From Aquarana catesbeiana (taxonomy: Eukaryota; Chordata; Amphibia; Anura; Ranidae): a DNA stretch of 64,000 bases. A program made the position numbers and the translations under genes. The DNA lies in assembly GCF_042186555.1 (NCBI RefSeq), contig NC_133324.1, positions 66,502,703-66,566,702 of the forward strand, read 5' to 3'. Of the stretch, positions 32,641 through 42,149 are shown one piece after another; positions within the stretch are counted from its first letter, which is position 1; each line of letters begins with the position of its first letter. The notes under the pieces were generated by a model, which was not told the DNA's origin, made no database searches, and saw only the letters and a program-made list of their open reading frames with translations.

Positions 32641-33215
32641 CCCCTTCCATCAGCTCATTCCCCACAATTACAACTTTTTGTACCACCTGCCCCACCCTAT
32701 TAGATTGTAAGCTCTTCTGAGCAGGGCCCTCTTAATCCTCTTGTATTTTATTGCATTATACCTGTATTGTCTCCCTTTTATATTGTAAACAGCTGCATAA
32801 ACTGTTGGCGCTATATAAATCCTGTATAATAATAATAATAATAATACACTTTTTGCGATTTTTTTTTTACCAAAAATATGTAGAAGAATACATATCGGCC
32901 TAAACTGATGAAGACATTATTATTATTTTTTTTAATTTGGGATATTTATTATAGCAAAAAGTACAAAATATTGTGTTTTTTTCAAAAATGTGGCTCTTTT
33001 TTGTTTATAGCGCAAAAAATAAAAACCACAGAGCTGATCAAATGCCACCAAAAAAAAGCTCTATTTGTGGGGAAAAAAGGACATCAATTTTGTTTGGGTA
33101 CAAAGTTGCATGACCGCGCAATTGTCAGTTAAAGTGACGCAGTGCCGTATCGCAAAAAATGTCCTGGTCAGGAAGGGGGCAAATCCTTCCAGGGCTGAAG
33201 TGGTTAATAACAAAC

Positions 33216-34472
33216 ATGTTATACTTACCTGCAAAAAAAATATATTAAAGGATGAGGCGTTAGTAATGTCCAGTAGTAATCCATAATGATGAATCCCAAC
33301 ACCAATTAATGATTTTCATATTAGTTTTCTAGTTCTTCACCACAAGTGCTCAATAGATGGATGGCCACTCACCAGAACATTTTGATCCCCTTTTACAGGA
33401 AGGTCAAACAGCCCTTCTGGAATAACAGCAGATTCCACTAACAGTACAGTTCTGTTCCACTGGAACATCAAGATGAAACTAGGATAGGAAAAATGACTCC
33501 ACAAGAGACATAGAGAAAAGTCTCATAGTGTAGTAATTTTAATGGATAAAAATATATGACAACAAATGGCGATTGCACTCACATGTTACAGTGTCGAACC
33601 GGGCACCAGGTGTAATCAGCATATGCAAGCCGGCTAGACCTAGAGGGATAGCGTGGATGGTGCTGTTCTGTGATGTTTTCATTATAAGCTCTGTGATGTT
33701 TTCATTATAGGCTTTATCGCACGCATCCAATTTCTTTATCATGTTTGGCCACCTTTTTTGCTATTGATCACTGGATGGTGCTGTTCATTTTGGAGGAATT
33801 TCACCAATAGCAGCCTTCATTCACTTTTAATTAAGTTAGGAGCGGCGTGACGTTACTTCCTGAAGACGCCAATACGACGAAACATATGTCGGAGCAGAGG
33901 AGCAGCTATTTCAGGTCCTTACCCCACATTCAATCTAGGCTCTGCTCCGGTTAGGCACTGTAACATGTGAGCGCAATCGCCATTTGCTGTTGTCATATAT
34001 TTTTATCCATTAAAATTACTACACTATGAGACCTTTCTCTATGTCTCTTGTGGAGTCATTTTTCCTATCCTAGTTTCATCTCGAGGGGCCAGTTGAACAG
34101 AACTGTGCTGTTAGAGGAATCTGCTGTTATTCCAGAAGCGCTGTTTGACTTTCCTGTAAAAAAGGGGTCCAAATTTTCTGGTGAGTGGCCACCAATCTAT
34201 TGAGCACTCCTGGTGCAGAACTAGAAAACTAATTTGAGCATCATTACTTGGTGTTGGGATTCATCATTATGAACTTTTAGCTTGCTATTTATTTTGTAGT
34301 TGTATTAATTTGATCCACTGGACATTACTAACGCCTCATCCTTTAATATATATTTTTTGCAGCATTTGGGGATTTGTTCATTTTTAAAGGGTTAGCTTAT
34401 ATCATGATTGTTCACTGATCTTACAGAGATCCATTCACTGTTTTATATATTTTTTATGTTATACTTACCTGC
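33216..34472 (+). mobile_element. Palindromic Penelope-like insertion with 17-bp TSD
   Basis: ATGTTATACTTACCTGC occurs at 33216-33232 and 34456-34472 and flanks a 1,223-bp insert. Arms 33233-33593 and 33956-34361 are inverted copies; the spacer holds a hammerhead-like block at 33856-33894. The right arm carries an extra ~40 bp (a GCTTGCTATTTATTTTGTAG segment) and a 94-bp tail. The target is a T2-like MITE, whose two parts are recognisable on both sides. Penelope-like elements often carry such terminal repeats in inverted orientation, which is the basis of the family call. Confidence 0.7.
33856..33894 (+). ncRNA. Hammerhead ribozyme-like motif, best-conserved copy
   Basis: CTGAAGA at 33860-33866, a short helix II region, GAAA at 33879-33882, a helix III ACATATGT palindrome, and the cleavage-site triplet GTC ending at 33890. 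CTTC (33856-33859) can pair with GGAG (33891-33894) as helix I with one G-U pair. All core positions of a type I hammerhead are present. Helix II (CGCCAATACGAC) pairs only weakly, so activity is uncertain. Confidence 0.6.
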
Positions 34473-35250
34473 TCTGTGTAATGGTTTTGCACAGAGCAGT
34501 CCGGATCCTCCTCTTCTCTGTTCTTACGCCAGCACTCCTGGCTCCTCCCTCCTGCCAGGTTGCTCTGGGGGCAAACAGCTTGCTCTGGGGGCATCCAAGC
34601 AGGCGCGCTCCCCAGCCACGGCTCTGTGTGTCCATTCACACACGGAGCTGTGGCTCGGCCCTGCCCCCTCCGTCTTCTGATTGGCTCACTGGCTGTGATT
34701 GACAGCAGCGGGGGGGGGGGGGGGGTCAATGGCTCCTGCTGCTGCCAAAAGCCAATTAGGAGTGCCAATCCCTGGCGAGGCAAGGTTCACGTGGACATTG
34801 CTGTATTGAGAGGGGGCTCAGGTAAGTATTAGTGGGGGCTGGGGGGGGGGGGGGGGCTGCCGCACACAGAATGTTTTTTACCTTCATGCATAGAATGCAT
34901 GAAGGTAAAAAAAGTTTGCCTTTACAACCACTTTAAGGTAAAAAACATTCTGGGTGCAGCCCCCACAGCCCCCCCTAATAATTACACGAGCCCCATCTAA
35001 ATCCAGCGATGTGCATGAGAGCAGTGGGTCTCCCATGTCTCTCTCTCTCCTTATTGGCTCACACAATAGCAGGAGCCATTGGCTCCTGCTGTTGTCAATC
35101 ACAGCCAGTGAGCCAATGAGGAGAAAGCGGGGGAAGGGGGGGTGAGGTGGATGGACAATGGCACTCAGCAGGAGGGAGAAGCCAGGGCCACCAGCGGGGG
35201 ACTCAAAAATCATTGCACGGAGCCGGCAGGTATAATATTTATATATTTTT
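34473..35250. mobile_element. T2-like GC-rich MITEs, head to head
   Basis: The first copy continues from the PLE target site (TCTGTGTAATGGTTTTGCAC) to CCTTTACAACCACTTTAA at about 34934. A second copy in opposite orientation follows (34935-35240), sharing AATGTTTTTTACC / GGTAAAAAACATT, CACTGGCTGTGATTGACA / TCAATCACAGCCAGTG and AGGAGCCATTGGCTCCTGCT. The two form a partial inverted pair. Frames at 34408-34832 are by-products. Confidence 0.65.
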
Positions 35251-35561
35251 TTATTCCAACCTTTAGAATCATTTTATTCACCTATCTCCAATTGCAGGGC
35301 AACAACTGTCTACCAATTGTGCTCCTGCGTTTTCACCCTGCCATGTGCATCTCAGGTAGACACTACAAACAGCCAGGCTGGCATACATTGCTCAGGCACG
35401 TTGCCACTATAAGGAGGCCGGTCCAGAGAATTGATATGCAACTAACACATATGGACATGAATAAACTGGAGAAGATCAGCAGCTTGGAGAAGCAGAAAAA
35501 AACCCCAAAGGAACAGTATTTTCTGGGAACAAAAACCATAGCAATTGTTTATGACACATGA
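35142..35561 (+). CDS. Unrecognised 139-residue open frame, uncertain
   Basis: The first half overlaps a T2-like MITE and is unlikely to be coding. The second half (35299-35561) starts just after a plausible splice acceptor (CTATCTCCAATTGCAG at 35283-35298) and ends at a TGA. Its C-terminal part is hydrophilic (MNKLEKISSLEKQKK). I recognise no family. It could be a terminal exon fragment, a processed relic, or chance. Nothing else in the neighbourhood supports a gene. Confidence 0.15.
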   Translation: MRWMDNGTQQEGEARATSGGLKNHCTEPAGIIFIYFFIPTFRIILFTYLQLQGNNCLPIVLLRFHPAMCISGRHYKQPGWHTLLRHVATIRRPVQRIDMQLTHMDMNKLEKISSLEKQKKTPKEQYFLGTKTIAIVYDT

Positions 35562-36443
35562 GGGGGTTTATATTAAGTGTTATACTACTCCTGTGCTGCC
35601 AAATCTAAATCTACCAAATGTGAATATTTATTACAATTTGCTGCAACAACTTTAATGTGTTCCTATATTGTCCAAAGATTACAGTGATAGATAGTGTAGC
35701 GCTGCTCTCCCTAAAGTGTAGATCCCTGAAGAAGTCACGTGATCAGTCACGCAACGCGTCAGACGGAGCCAGGTGACGTAATTTCCTATGTTAATGGAAA
35801 CCGGAAGTTCAGTGACAGGGATCACTGTCCTTTTTTTTCAAATGTGTAATAACACTGCCTAAGTGATTTTTTTTTTTTTTTTTATAGGTGAGTGCAATTC
35901 TAAAGAATAAAGAAGGAATTTTAATGTTAAATGGTATTACAGTACACTATTGATGGTTCTTTATCTTTATCTGAGCACCATTTCCAGCTACTGTGATTGG
36001 GGTCAATCTCTTAAAGGGGCCCACACATACAGTATGTTGGTCTGAGCCCAGGAGCCTACATACATGCAGAGATTATAGTTATTCTATGATAGAGGAATAA
36101 GCACATAAAACCTATACACTATATGGGTCAGCAATAGAGGTGAGTGTGCAATTCACATAAAGGTGGAGCACTAATGAACTTTGAGAGCGAAATGTGGTGC
36201 AAATCTGGTATTGACCAGGGCCATTACTGGTGGAAGAGCACACTGACTATTAGATTGTATAAACTGGTATACACATTGAATCACTGAGGTTGTGGTGGCG
36301 AACGTAGGGGCGGAATGACACTAATTTACTGCTCGTGCATAAGTGGACACTATACAGATTGATGTATAGATGCAGAAATTGTGTAATCATTTACAGCACT
36401 GAGATTGTCGATACATTCACTTTAAATGTGTAGATATACAGTA
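35562..36443. other. Unassigned, with a Penelope-like trace
   Basis: No gene. A hammerhead-like block lies at 35726-35760. A T tract (35864-35884) and AT-rich DNA follow. Confidence 0.5.
35726..35760 (+). ncRNA. Hammerhead-like motif, mutated core
   Basis: CTGAAGA core, an extended helix II containing CGTGA/TCACG with a 4-nt loop, then GCAACGCGTC where GAAACGCGTC is expected. One catalytic-core A is replaced by C, so it is probably inactive. It marks another Penelope-like tail. Confidence 0.5.
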
Positions 36444-36517
36444 CACTATATTGACAAAAGTATTGGGACGCCCGTACGTGTAAAGGCAGGTGTCACAATA
36501 CTTTTGACTATATAGTG
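36444..36517. mobile_element. Minimal Tc1-like MITE, 74 bp
   Basis: Two terminal repeats almost back to back: CACTATATTGACAAAAGTAT at the left and ATACTTTTGACTATATAGTG at the right, with GGCAGGTG between them. These are the ends of the same Tc1 family found at 8028 and 54180. Everything else has been deleted. Confidence 0.8.
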
Positions 36518-36893
36518 CAAAGTAATTTTTGTAGCACTGAGATTGTGGTTTCTTTATCTATAGGTAATCTGTGCAATATTGGGTTAGCGTGCATTAGGTT
36601 TTCTGTATTATTATTTTATTTTTATTACTTTATGCATTTTATATGGTAGTTGGTGCTACATTTGGGGGATTAACAAAGCAAAATAAAATGGTTTTTTTTG
36701 TGTAAATTTTGGTGCATTTTCCCTGCACCAAATTAACAATTCAGTTATGAAAATGCTTTGTGTTGTGCCAAATGATGTTAAAGTGATATACAACCTTTTT
36801 TTTAAAAAGAGGAACATTATGCTGTTTGTAGAAATGTAAAAGTCAACAAGGCAACAACTCATACATAGCAGTCCAGAGTACAGATACTTAACA
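36518..36893. other. Unassigned AT-rich stretch
   Basis: AT-rich; a T2-like end trace (GTTAAAGTGATATACAACC) near 36777. No gene. Confidence 0.5.
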
Positions 36894-36901
36894 GTCTACA
36901 G

Positions 36902-37192
36902 CCGCCGTTCTCAACGTTTTTACCCCAAAGGAACCCTTGAAATAATATTCAGGTCTCAGGGAAATCCCGGGGATTAGTCTATCAGGAGTTATTGGAAAAG
37001 CACCCCTTACACAGACAGAGGTCAGTGGGAGAAATGCTCCACCTGCAGTGGTGATAAGAATGTCATCTTTACTGGCTCTGCCAAGTGGTGTTGGACCTGG
37101 AACTATGAAGTTCCCATCAGATGGGAGGTCATTTAGTCACAACTCAAGGAACCCCTAGCCAACCAAGGAGGAACCCTGGTTGAGAATGGCTG
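36902..37192. mobile_element. hAT MITE (TTCTCAAC family), copy 1
   Basis: Ends containing CGTTCTCAACG (left) and GGTTGAGAATGGCTG (right), flanked by GTCTACAG at 36894-36901 and 37193-37200, a perfect 8-bp duplication. Interior includes AAGGAACCC and GGAACCC inverted motifs. Related to the pair at 50211-52084. Confidence 0.85.
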
Positions 37193-37200
37193 GTCTACAG

Positions 37201-37919
37201 ACTCCACCGCTGTCTTCCCCATGGCCAATTCTTCATCCGGCTTCAGCTCTCCGGCACCATCAGCTTACATTAGGGAGCTGGCTGTGTGTCTCCAGATATC
37301 TCACAGCTGGCTCCCTACTGCACATGCACGAGGCAAGGTAGTGTGACTGGTCCTGGAGCCTCCTGGGATGGATGACATGTCCCAGGAGGTGGTGGGAGGA
37401 CAGGCCAAATTCACCTCATTTTCACCTATTTGATAAATGAGAAAGTGGGAATGGGTACCTGTAAAAGGTACCCACTTCTTGTAAAAAAAATAAATAAAAT
37501 GAAGTTACAAACCTGTTAGAGGCCAGGAGGAGAATGGATGGAAGAGGATGAGTGGTTCTTTCAATTTTTCATGAGGATCCACTCTATAGCATGCACCACA
37601 AAATAAGTACTTGCCAACATTCTAAATTTTTTTCCAAAATGTGCATCTCTACCACAGTGACATGAATACTATAGTGTGGAGGACAATGAAGAGCGGCCCT
37701 GCAGGAGAGAGAGAAAAGCTGGCTGTGTATGGATGCACAGCGCCACCACTATCATGCAACAATTTAACAAACTGATGTGTCATGTTATTATTGTGCCTAT
37801 AGAAATATGCCAACCTTTATTAATTCCCCCAAAAGTGCTTTGGCAAACTAAATGGCAACCAGTTCGGGTTTAGAAAATGGAAAGACATTACAGCTGCTGC
37901 CCCTTCCAAAACAATCCCT
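37201..37919. other. Unassigned stretch
   Basis: No gene recognised. A short inverted GGTACC-type pair lies near 37455-37470, and a T2-like fragment is possible at 37490-37510. Confidence 0.45.
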
Positions 37920-38382
37920 ATCAGAGTCCCCATCAGAGGCCCCTTACAACAGGTCCCCCATCAGAGTGCCCTTATACATTAGGGACCCATAAGATTTCCT
38001 GCTTAAATCAGGGTCCCCATCAGAGCCCTGCCTTACATCAGGGTTCCCATCAAAGTTCCCACTTACACCAGGGTCCACATCAGAGTTCCCCCTTACATCA
38101 AGGTCCACATCAGAGCCCCCCTTACATCAGGGTCCCCATCAGAGCCCCGCCTTACATCAGGGTCCCCATCAGAGTTCCTACTTACATCAGATTCCCCACT
38201 TACATCAGGGTCACCATCAGAGTTCCTGTCTATATCAGGGTCCCCATCAGAGTTCCTGCTTACATCAGGGTACCCATCAGAATTCCTTCTAATATTTGGG
38301 TCCCCATCAGAGTCCCCACTTACATCAGGGTTACCATCAGAGTTCCCATCTATAACAGGGTCCCGATCAGAATTCCTTCTAA

Positions 38383-39493
38383 TGTAGCGGTGCCCCTGTG
38401 GGGTCACTACATGTTTCAGCATCCACACATTTGACCCTGCTGGTCAGACATCCATTTTGGCACACTTTCCCAGACAATGAACAGTCTCCTGCTTGTTTTT
38501 GTTGCTTTTATTAGGGGATTAAACTTGGATGGGGAAAAGGGACACGGGATGTCCAGATAATGAATACTTCTCAATTAAATCAATGTTGGTTGAGTCTAGA
38601 TCTGACAGTCTCTTTCTCTGCACATCTTCTCCAGCACACTACTTGAGAGCACTTGCTTCACTTCACTGTCCAAATCTAGGTTCCTGTCTCCATTAGCACA
38701 TGGCTAGGCCTCACTCTGAATAAGTCCTAACGTTTTCCTAATAGCCCATTACAGGCAGGGGTCTAAAGTCCCCTTTATGGTAGCAACCGTTTTAGTATAG
38801 AAGAATAAATGTGCTTACTGACACTTGGTGGACTACTGATCCCAGCACGTCCGATGCAAATCCTGCCAGCCCTTGTGGCTGCAACGACTCCAAAACAACA
38901 CCACAGTCTCTCCCTCTGGCTTCACATCCAACTCCTAGCATGTCTCTCCCAGAGCTTCTCACTGTGTTTCTCAGTCACCGACCCCGGCATGGATCCCTCC
39001 TGAATGACTTTCCTTGGCGTTCTCCCAACTGTCCTCCTCCTGGTCCTGTTCCAGGACACCTCTCAATGACCGTGTAGAGAAAGGCTCCCTCCCAGCTCCC
39101 GAGCTCCAGGCCCCTGGGTTCACCCCCCCCAGAAAGGGGGTTCCCTCAGACCACGACAGTCTAACACTTCATCATTCAGTTCTTCCACCTGACAAATTAT
39201 CCCACAACAGGCTGACCATGGGTATATATAGGAGGCCTGCCCCCTGCCAATCCTAATTGGGGATTGGTCAGGGCTCCCACATACATTCCAGAACCTTCTG
39301 AAAACCAGAGGAGGCGCCCAAGAGCTGAAGCTCATGTCAGACACCTGCTGCTACACTAAACCACTCCCCTGCTCCCCAGATCCAAACAAACAGGCCTAGC
39401 TCACAGCTAGGCCTGCCTAAATTTACCTGCGCTGACAGTACAAAACAAACCCACTACTCTAGCACCTACCTACCTAAGGTAGAGGGTGCAACA
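38383..39493 (-). mobile_element. Solo LTR, 1,111 bp
   Basis: On the minus strand it begins TGTTGCACCC and ends CCGCTACA, the TG...CA form of an LTR. CTAA flanks both sides (38379-38382 and 39494-39497), a 4-bp target duplication. A TATATATA box lies near 39222 and an AATAAAAGC signal (minus) near 38505, in the correct order for minus-strand transcription. A 23-bp palindrome AGGCCTAGCT...AGCTAGGCCT lies at about 39389-39411. No internal coding region is present, so the provirus-like interior was lost by LTR recombination. The family is not identified. Confidence 0.75.
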
Positions 39494-39547
39494 CTAACAT
39501 TAGGGTCCCCATCAGAGTCCCTACTTACATCAGGGTCCCCAACAAAG

Positions 39548-39892
39548 CATACCTCCAAACCCTCAGAGATGTGAATGAGGGTCACCTATTAGCAAAAGTA
39601 TGTAGGCATAGAACATGCCCCCTGCCATGCCCCCCTTAAAGGAGAATTGTACAAGAAAAAAAGAATTATTGGTTAAACCCACAAGTGTTTTTTTTTTGGA
39701 ATTGCAGCAAATTAGAATTCGGATGACAGGTTTAGCACTGGGAAACACTTTTTGAAAGACAAAAAGTGCATTTTATATAGAACTATATAGATCAGACCAA
39801 AATGAGGGACAAATGAGGTGGAATGAGGGACAGAAGGACATTGCTCCGAATGAGGGACAGTCCCTTGAAATCAGGGATAGTTGGGAGCTATG
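39548..39892. mobile_element. hAT-like element (CATACCTCC family)
   Basis: Ends CATACCTCC...GGGAGCTATG, with inner GAATGAGGG / GAATGAGGGACAG repeats. Inserted in the minisatellite. I could not confirm a clean 8-bp duplication because the host is itself repetitive. A related truncated copy is at 59478-59596. Confidence 0.6.
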
Positions 39893-40334
39893 TCAGAGTT
39901 CCTGCTTACATCAGCGTCACCATCATAGATGCCGTTTACATCAGGGTCCCCATCAGAGTCCCGCTTATATCAGGGTCCCCATCAGAATCCCTGCTTATAT
40001 CAGGGTCCCCATCAGAATTCCCGCTTATATCAGGGTCCCCATCTGAGTCCCCGCTTACATCAGGGTCCCCATCAGAATTCCGCTTACATCAGGGTCCCCA
40101 TCAGAATTCCCGCTTACATCAGGGTCCCCATCTGAGTCCCGCTTACATCAAGGTCCCCATCAGAGTTCCTGCTCACATCAGGGTCCCCCCAGAAGCGGAG
40201 ACTATAGGCATCCTCTGCTGACCTTTATCAGTGCACATTGAGGATATGTCACTGACCCTAGATGGGGGGGCCATATGAAATAATATAGCGGGCTGGATGT
40301 GCCCCGTGGGCCATGGTTTGAAAACCCCTGCACT

Positions 40335-40800
40335 AGCTCAGCGTATAAAATTCAAAATACCGACAGCATACAAAGCCATCTACAACTTGCCCCCAGTTAA
40401 AGCACCAACTTCATCTTGAAATATTGCCCAAATGGTCAACTCTGCTCCTCTGAAGACCTCCTGCTCACTAACCCCCTCATAACCTCACCTTCTCCAAGGC
40501 TCACTACCAGACCCTCCCCAGAGCATCTCGCATTCTCTGGAACTCCCTACCTCCTACTCTGTCTGCCTTTAGTTGATCCCTGAAAACTCATCTCTTAAAC
40601 CTGCCATGCCTCCACCTAAAGACTGTACTTCAACCCTTTCCATCAGCTCATCCCTCACAGTTATTTATGTTTTGTACCACTTCCCTTTTTTAGACTTTTA
40701 TCTCCACAAGCAGCCAACCCCTCACCCTCTTGTATTGAATTGTTCTATCTCCCTTAATTTTGCAAAGTGCTGCACAAACTGTTGGTGCTATATTAATCCT
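40335..40800 (+). mobile_element. L2-type LINE 3' end fragment
   Basis: Degraded C-terminal coding end (ATAAAATTCAAAATACC, CTGGAACTCCCTACCTCC, TGATCCCTGAAAACTCATCT) followed by the L2-like tail (CAAACTGTTGGTGCTATATT). It matches the 3' part of the LINE at 27398-32845 but is more diverged and lacks the (AAT)n tail. Confidence 0.85.
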
Positions 40801-41762
40801 GCAATCCCATATTGGGAGCGAGCAAGAGAATGTAGCTACATTCTTACATACAGTTCAACCATAGAGAATGAACATAGCCACCTTCTAACAGGAAGTCAGA
40901 TCACAGCAAGAAATAAAAATAAAGAACTTTAGATTTAGAGGGGGCTCAGACCATTGGAAGGTACTACTTTTTTTTTTCTTTTTACAGATACATAATTGAA
41001 TCTTTTTTTTTCATTTGTTTTTTTTAACTGTTACTGAAAAAAATGTCAAGTCAAACTTATAAATAATTTTTTTTTTAAATACAATACCTGCTAACTCTGA
41101 ATCTGAGACACTTCCAAGTCTCCACCCATAGAGGGCGCTCCTGCTTATCCTTTCGGACACACACACAGTGGCACTGAACAAAGCCTGTGCATTGCAAAGT
41201 CTGTCCTTTTTTCTTCCCTGCAATCCACATTAGAATCCTGTTCCTCAATCTCCCTTCCCATTTCCACATTTTCATTCCCAACCCCTCCACATCTCCTGAT
41301 CAATGGACACACACACACACACATCAGACTCTAAGCTCACATACACTGCTGCTGGACCTCTCTGCTAACAAGTGAATGCCTTTTTTTTAACCTGCTCTCC
41401 CAAGAAAATAAAGGAACCTGGGATTTTTCTATTTTGTATTTTTGCTTTTTTTGTGGCTTTTTTTTTTTTAATGCTCAACATGGAACTAACTCCATAGATG
41501 ATCTGCCCCAAAGGATTTAATTCTCTCCAGGATTTTTGGATATATTTAGAATCTTCTCCTTTTTTTTTGGATGGTTACTGTAGAGCCTGCAGCTTTCCTT
41601 CTTGAGCTTTTGAGTGAGTAGTTGGATCTATTGGATTGTGCTGTGTTGGGTTGAATTAACTTTGCCTGCTACTACGACAAGCTTACAGTCTAACCTAATA
41701 CTGAGGTCTGCATGAAGGTGCCAGGGCTCAGGGTACCAGCCTTCAGAGGTGCATGTTGAAAT
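40801..41762 (+). other. Possible 5' flank and 5' UTR of a host gene
   Basis: Few recognisable repeats: poly-T tracts and a CA repeat (41309-41322). The last ~660 bp are compositionally unlike the repeats around them. A 15-codon upstream frame (ATG at 41712, stop at 41757-41759) ends 3 nt before the candidate start, and another ATG at 41753 opens an overlapping frame. I see no clear TATA box; transcription start not assigned. Confidence 0.35.
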
Positions 41763-41850
41763 ATGGAGGGATGCCTTGGATTGTACTCATTGCCAAAGCT
41801 GGGAATTGTCATGCTTTTGACATTGCTGGGATCACATCTATCACAAGCTG
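41763..41850 (+). CDS. Candidate first coding exon encoding a signal peptide
   Basis: The ATG at 41763 has A at -3 and G at +4, a strong start context. The 29 residues read a short N-terminal segment (MEGCLGLYSLPK), a hydrophobic core (LGIVMLLTLLG) and a small-residue end (SHLSQA), a textbook signal peptide with likely cleavage after SQA. At 41851 a consensus donor GTAAGT follows GCTG, giving a phase-1 junction common in extracellular-domain genes. The frame would run on to 42005 without splicing, but the hydrophobic profile stops at the donor. The encoded protein would be secreted or membrane-bound. I could not identify the gene and see no second exon in the window. Confidence 0.5.
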
Positions 41851-41856
41851 GTAAGT
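41851..41856 (+). promoter_or_regulatory. Splice donor, consensus
   Basis: GTAAGT immediately after CAAGCTG, matching the vertebrate 5' splice site. It supports the first-exon call at 41763-41850. Confidence 0.5.
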
Positions 41857-42149
41857 CACATCTTCTACTCTCTGCTGTGTGGATACAGCAATTCTTGCAT
41901 CCCTCCAAGGAGCTATCTCTTTTCATTTTTGCTGTACTTTTTACTATATGCTGTATTTTAGCAGGCACTGCTACAGCTTCACATTGGAAAACATATACAT
42001 ATTAACAAACCTAAACTTTGCACCTGCAGCAAGGATGCAATGAATTATTTAAAGCTGGTCTCTCAAGGTTTCATGGGACTTGATGGATGATATATAGTAA
42101 ATTATCACATGTTTGGAGGAAATTATGCATCCCCCCCATAGCCTCACCC

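Larger units (their letters stand above)
27398..32845 (+). mobile_element. L2-type LINE, near full length, decayed
   Basis: Non-LTR retrotransposon with tandem 5' UTR, endonuclease and reverse transcriptase remnants, and a 3' end reading GATTGTAAGCTC...GGCGCTATATAAATCC followed by an (AAT)n microsatellite (32825-32845), the standard vertebrate L2-like tail. Without the 1.3-kb MITE at 29615-30904 it is about 4.2 kb. It is younger than the TTAA element it splits and older than the MITE it carries. Frameshifts and stops prevent activity. Confidence 0.9.
26828..33203. mobile_element. TTAA-flanked DNA element split by an L2 LINE
   Basis: TTAA at 26824-26827 and 33204-33207. Read on the minus strand, it aligns by eye with the element at 24229-25157: TTTTTGCGATTC-like end, the TTTGTTTGGGTACAA segment, the TATCGGCCTAAACTGA segment, and the GACGCTATAATTTTTGCAC segment. 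The left part is 26828-27397 and the right part 32846-33203. Everything between is an inserted L2 LINE. Confidence 0.8.
37920..40195. repeat. 30-bp minisatellite interrupted twice
   Basis: Units of CAGGGTCCCCATCAGAGTTC plus CTGCTTACAT occur at 37920-38382 and 39498-40190, with substitutions and some 29-bp units. A solo LTR (38383-39493) and a hAT element (39548-39892) are inserted in it. A hAT-like right end (GTTTGAAAACCCCTG) lies at 40316-40330, so the array may itself have sat inside a hAT element. Frames 37877-38434 and 39823-40221 are unit-driven. Confidence 0.9.

Noticed and set aside
37877..40221. Frames with PIRVPAYIRVPIRI repeats
   Set aside because: Driven by the 30-bp unit, which is a multiple of three. 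The LTR and hAT insertions break them.
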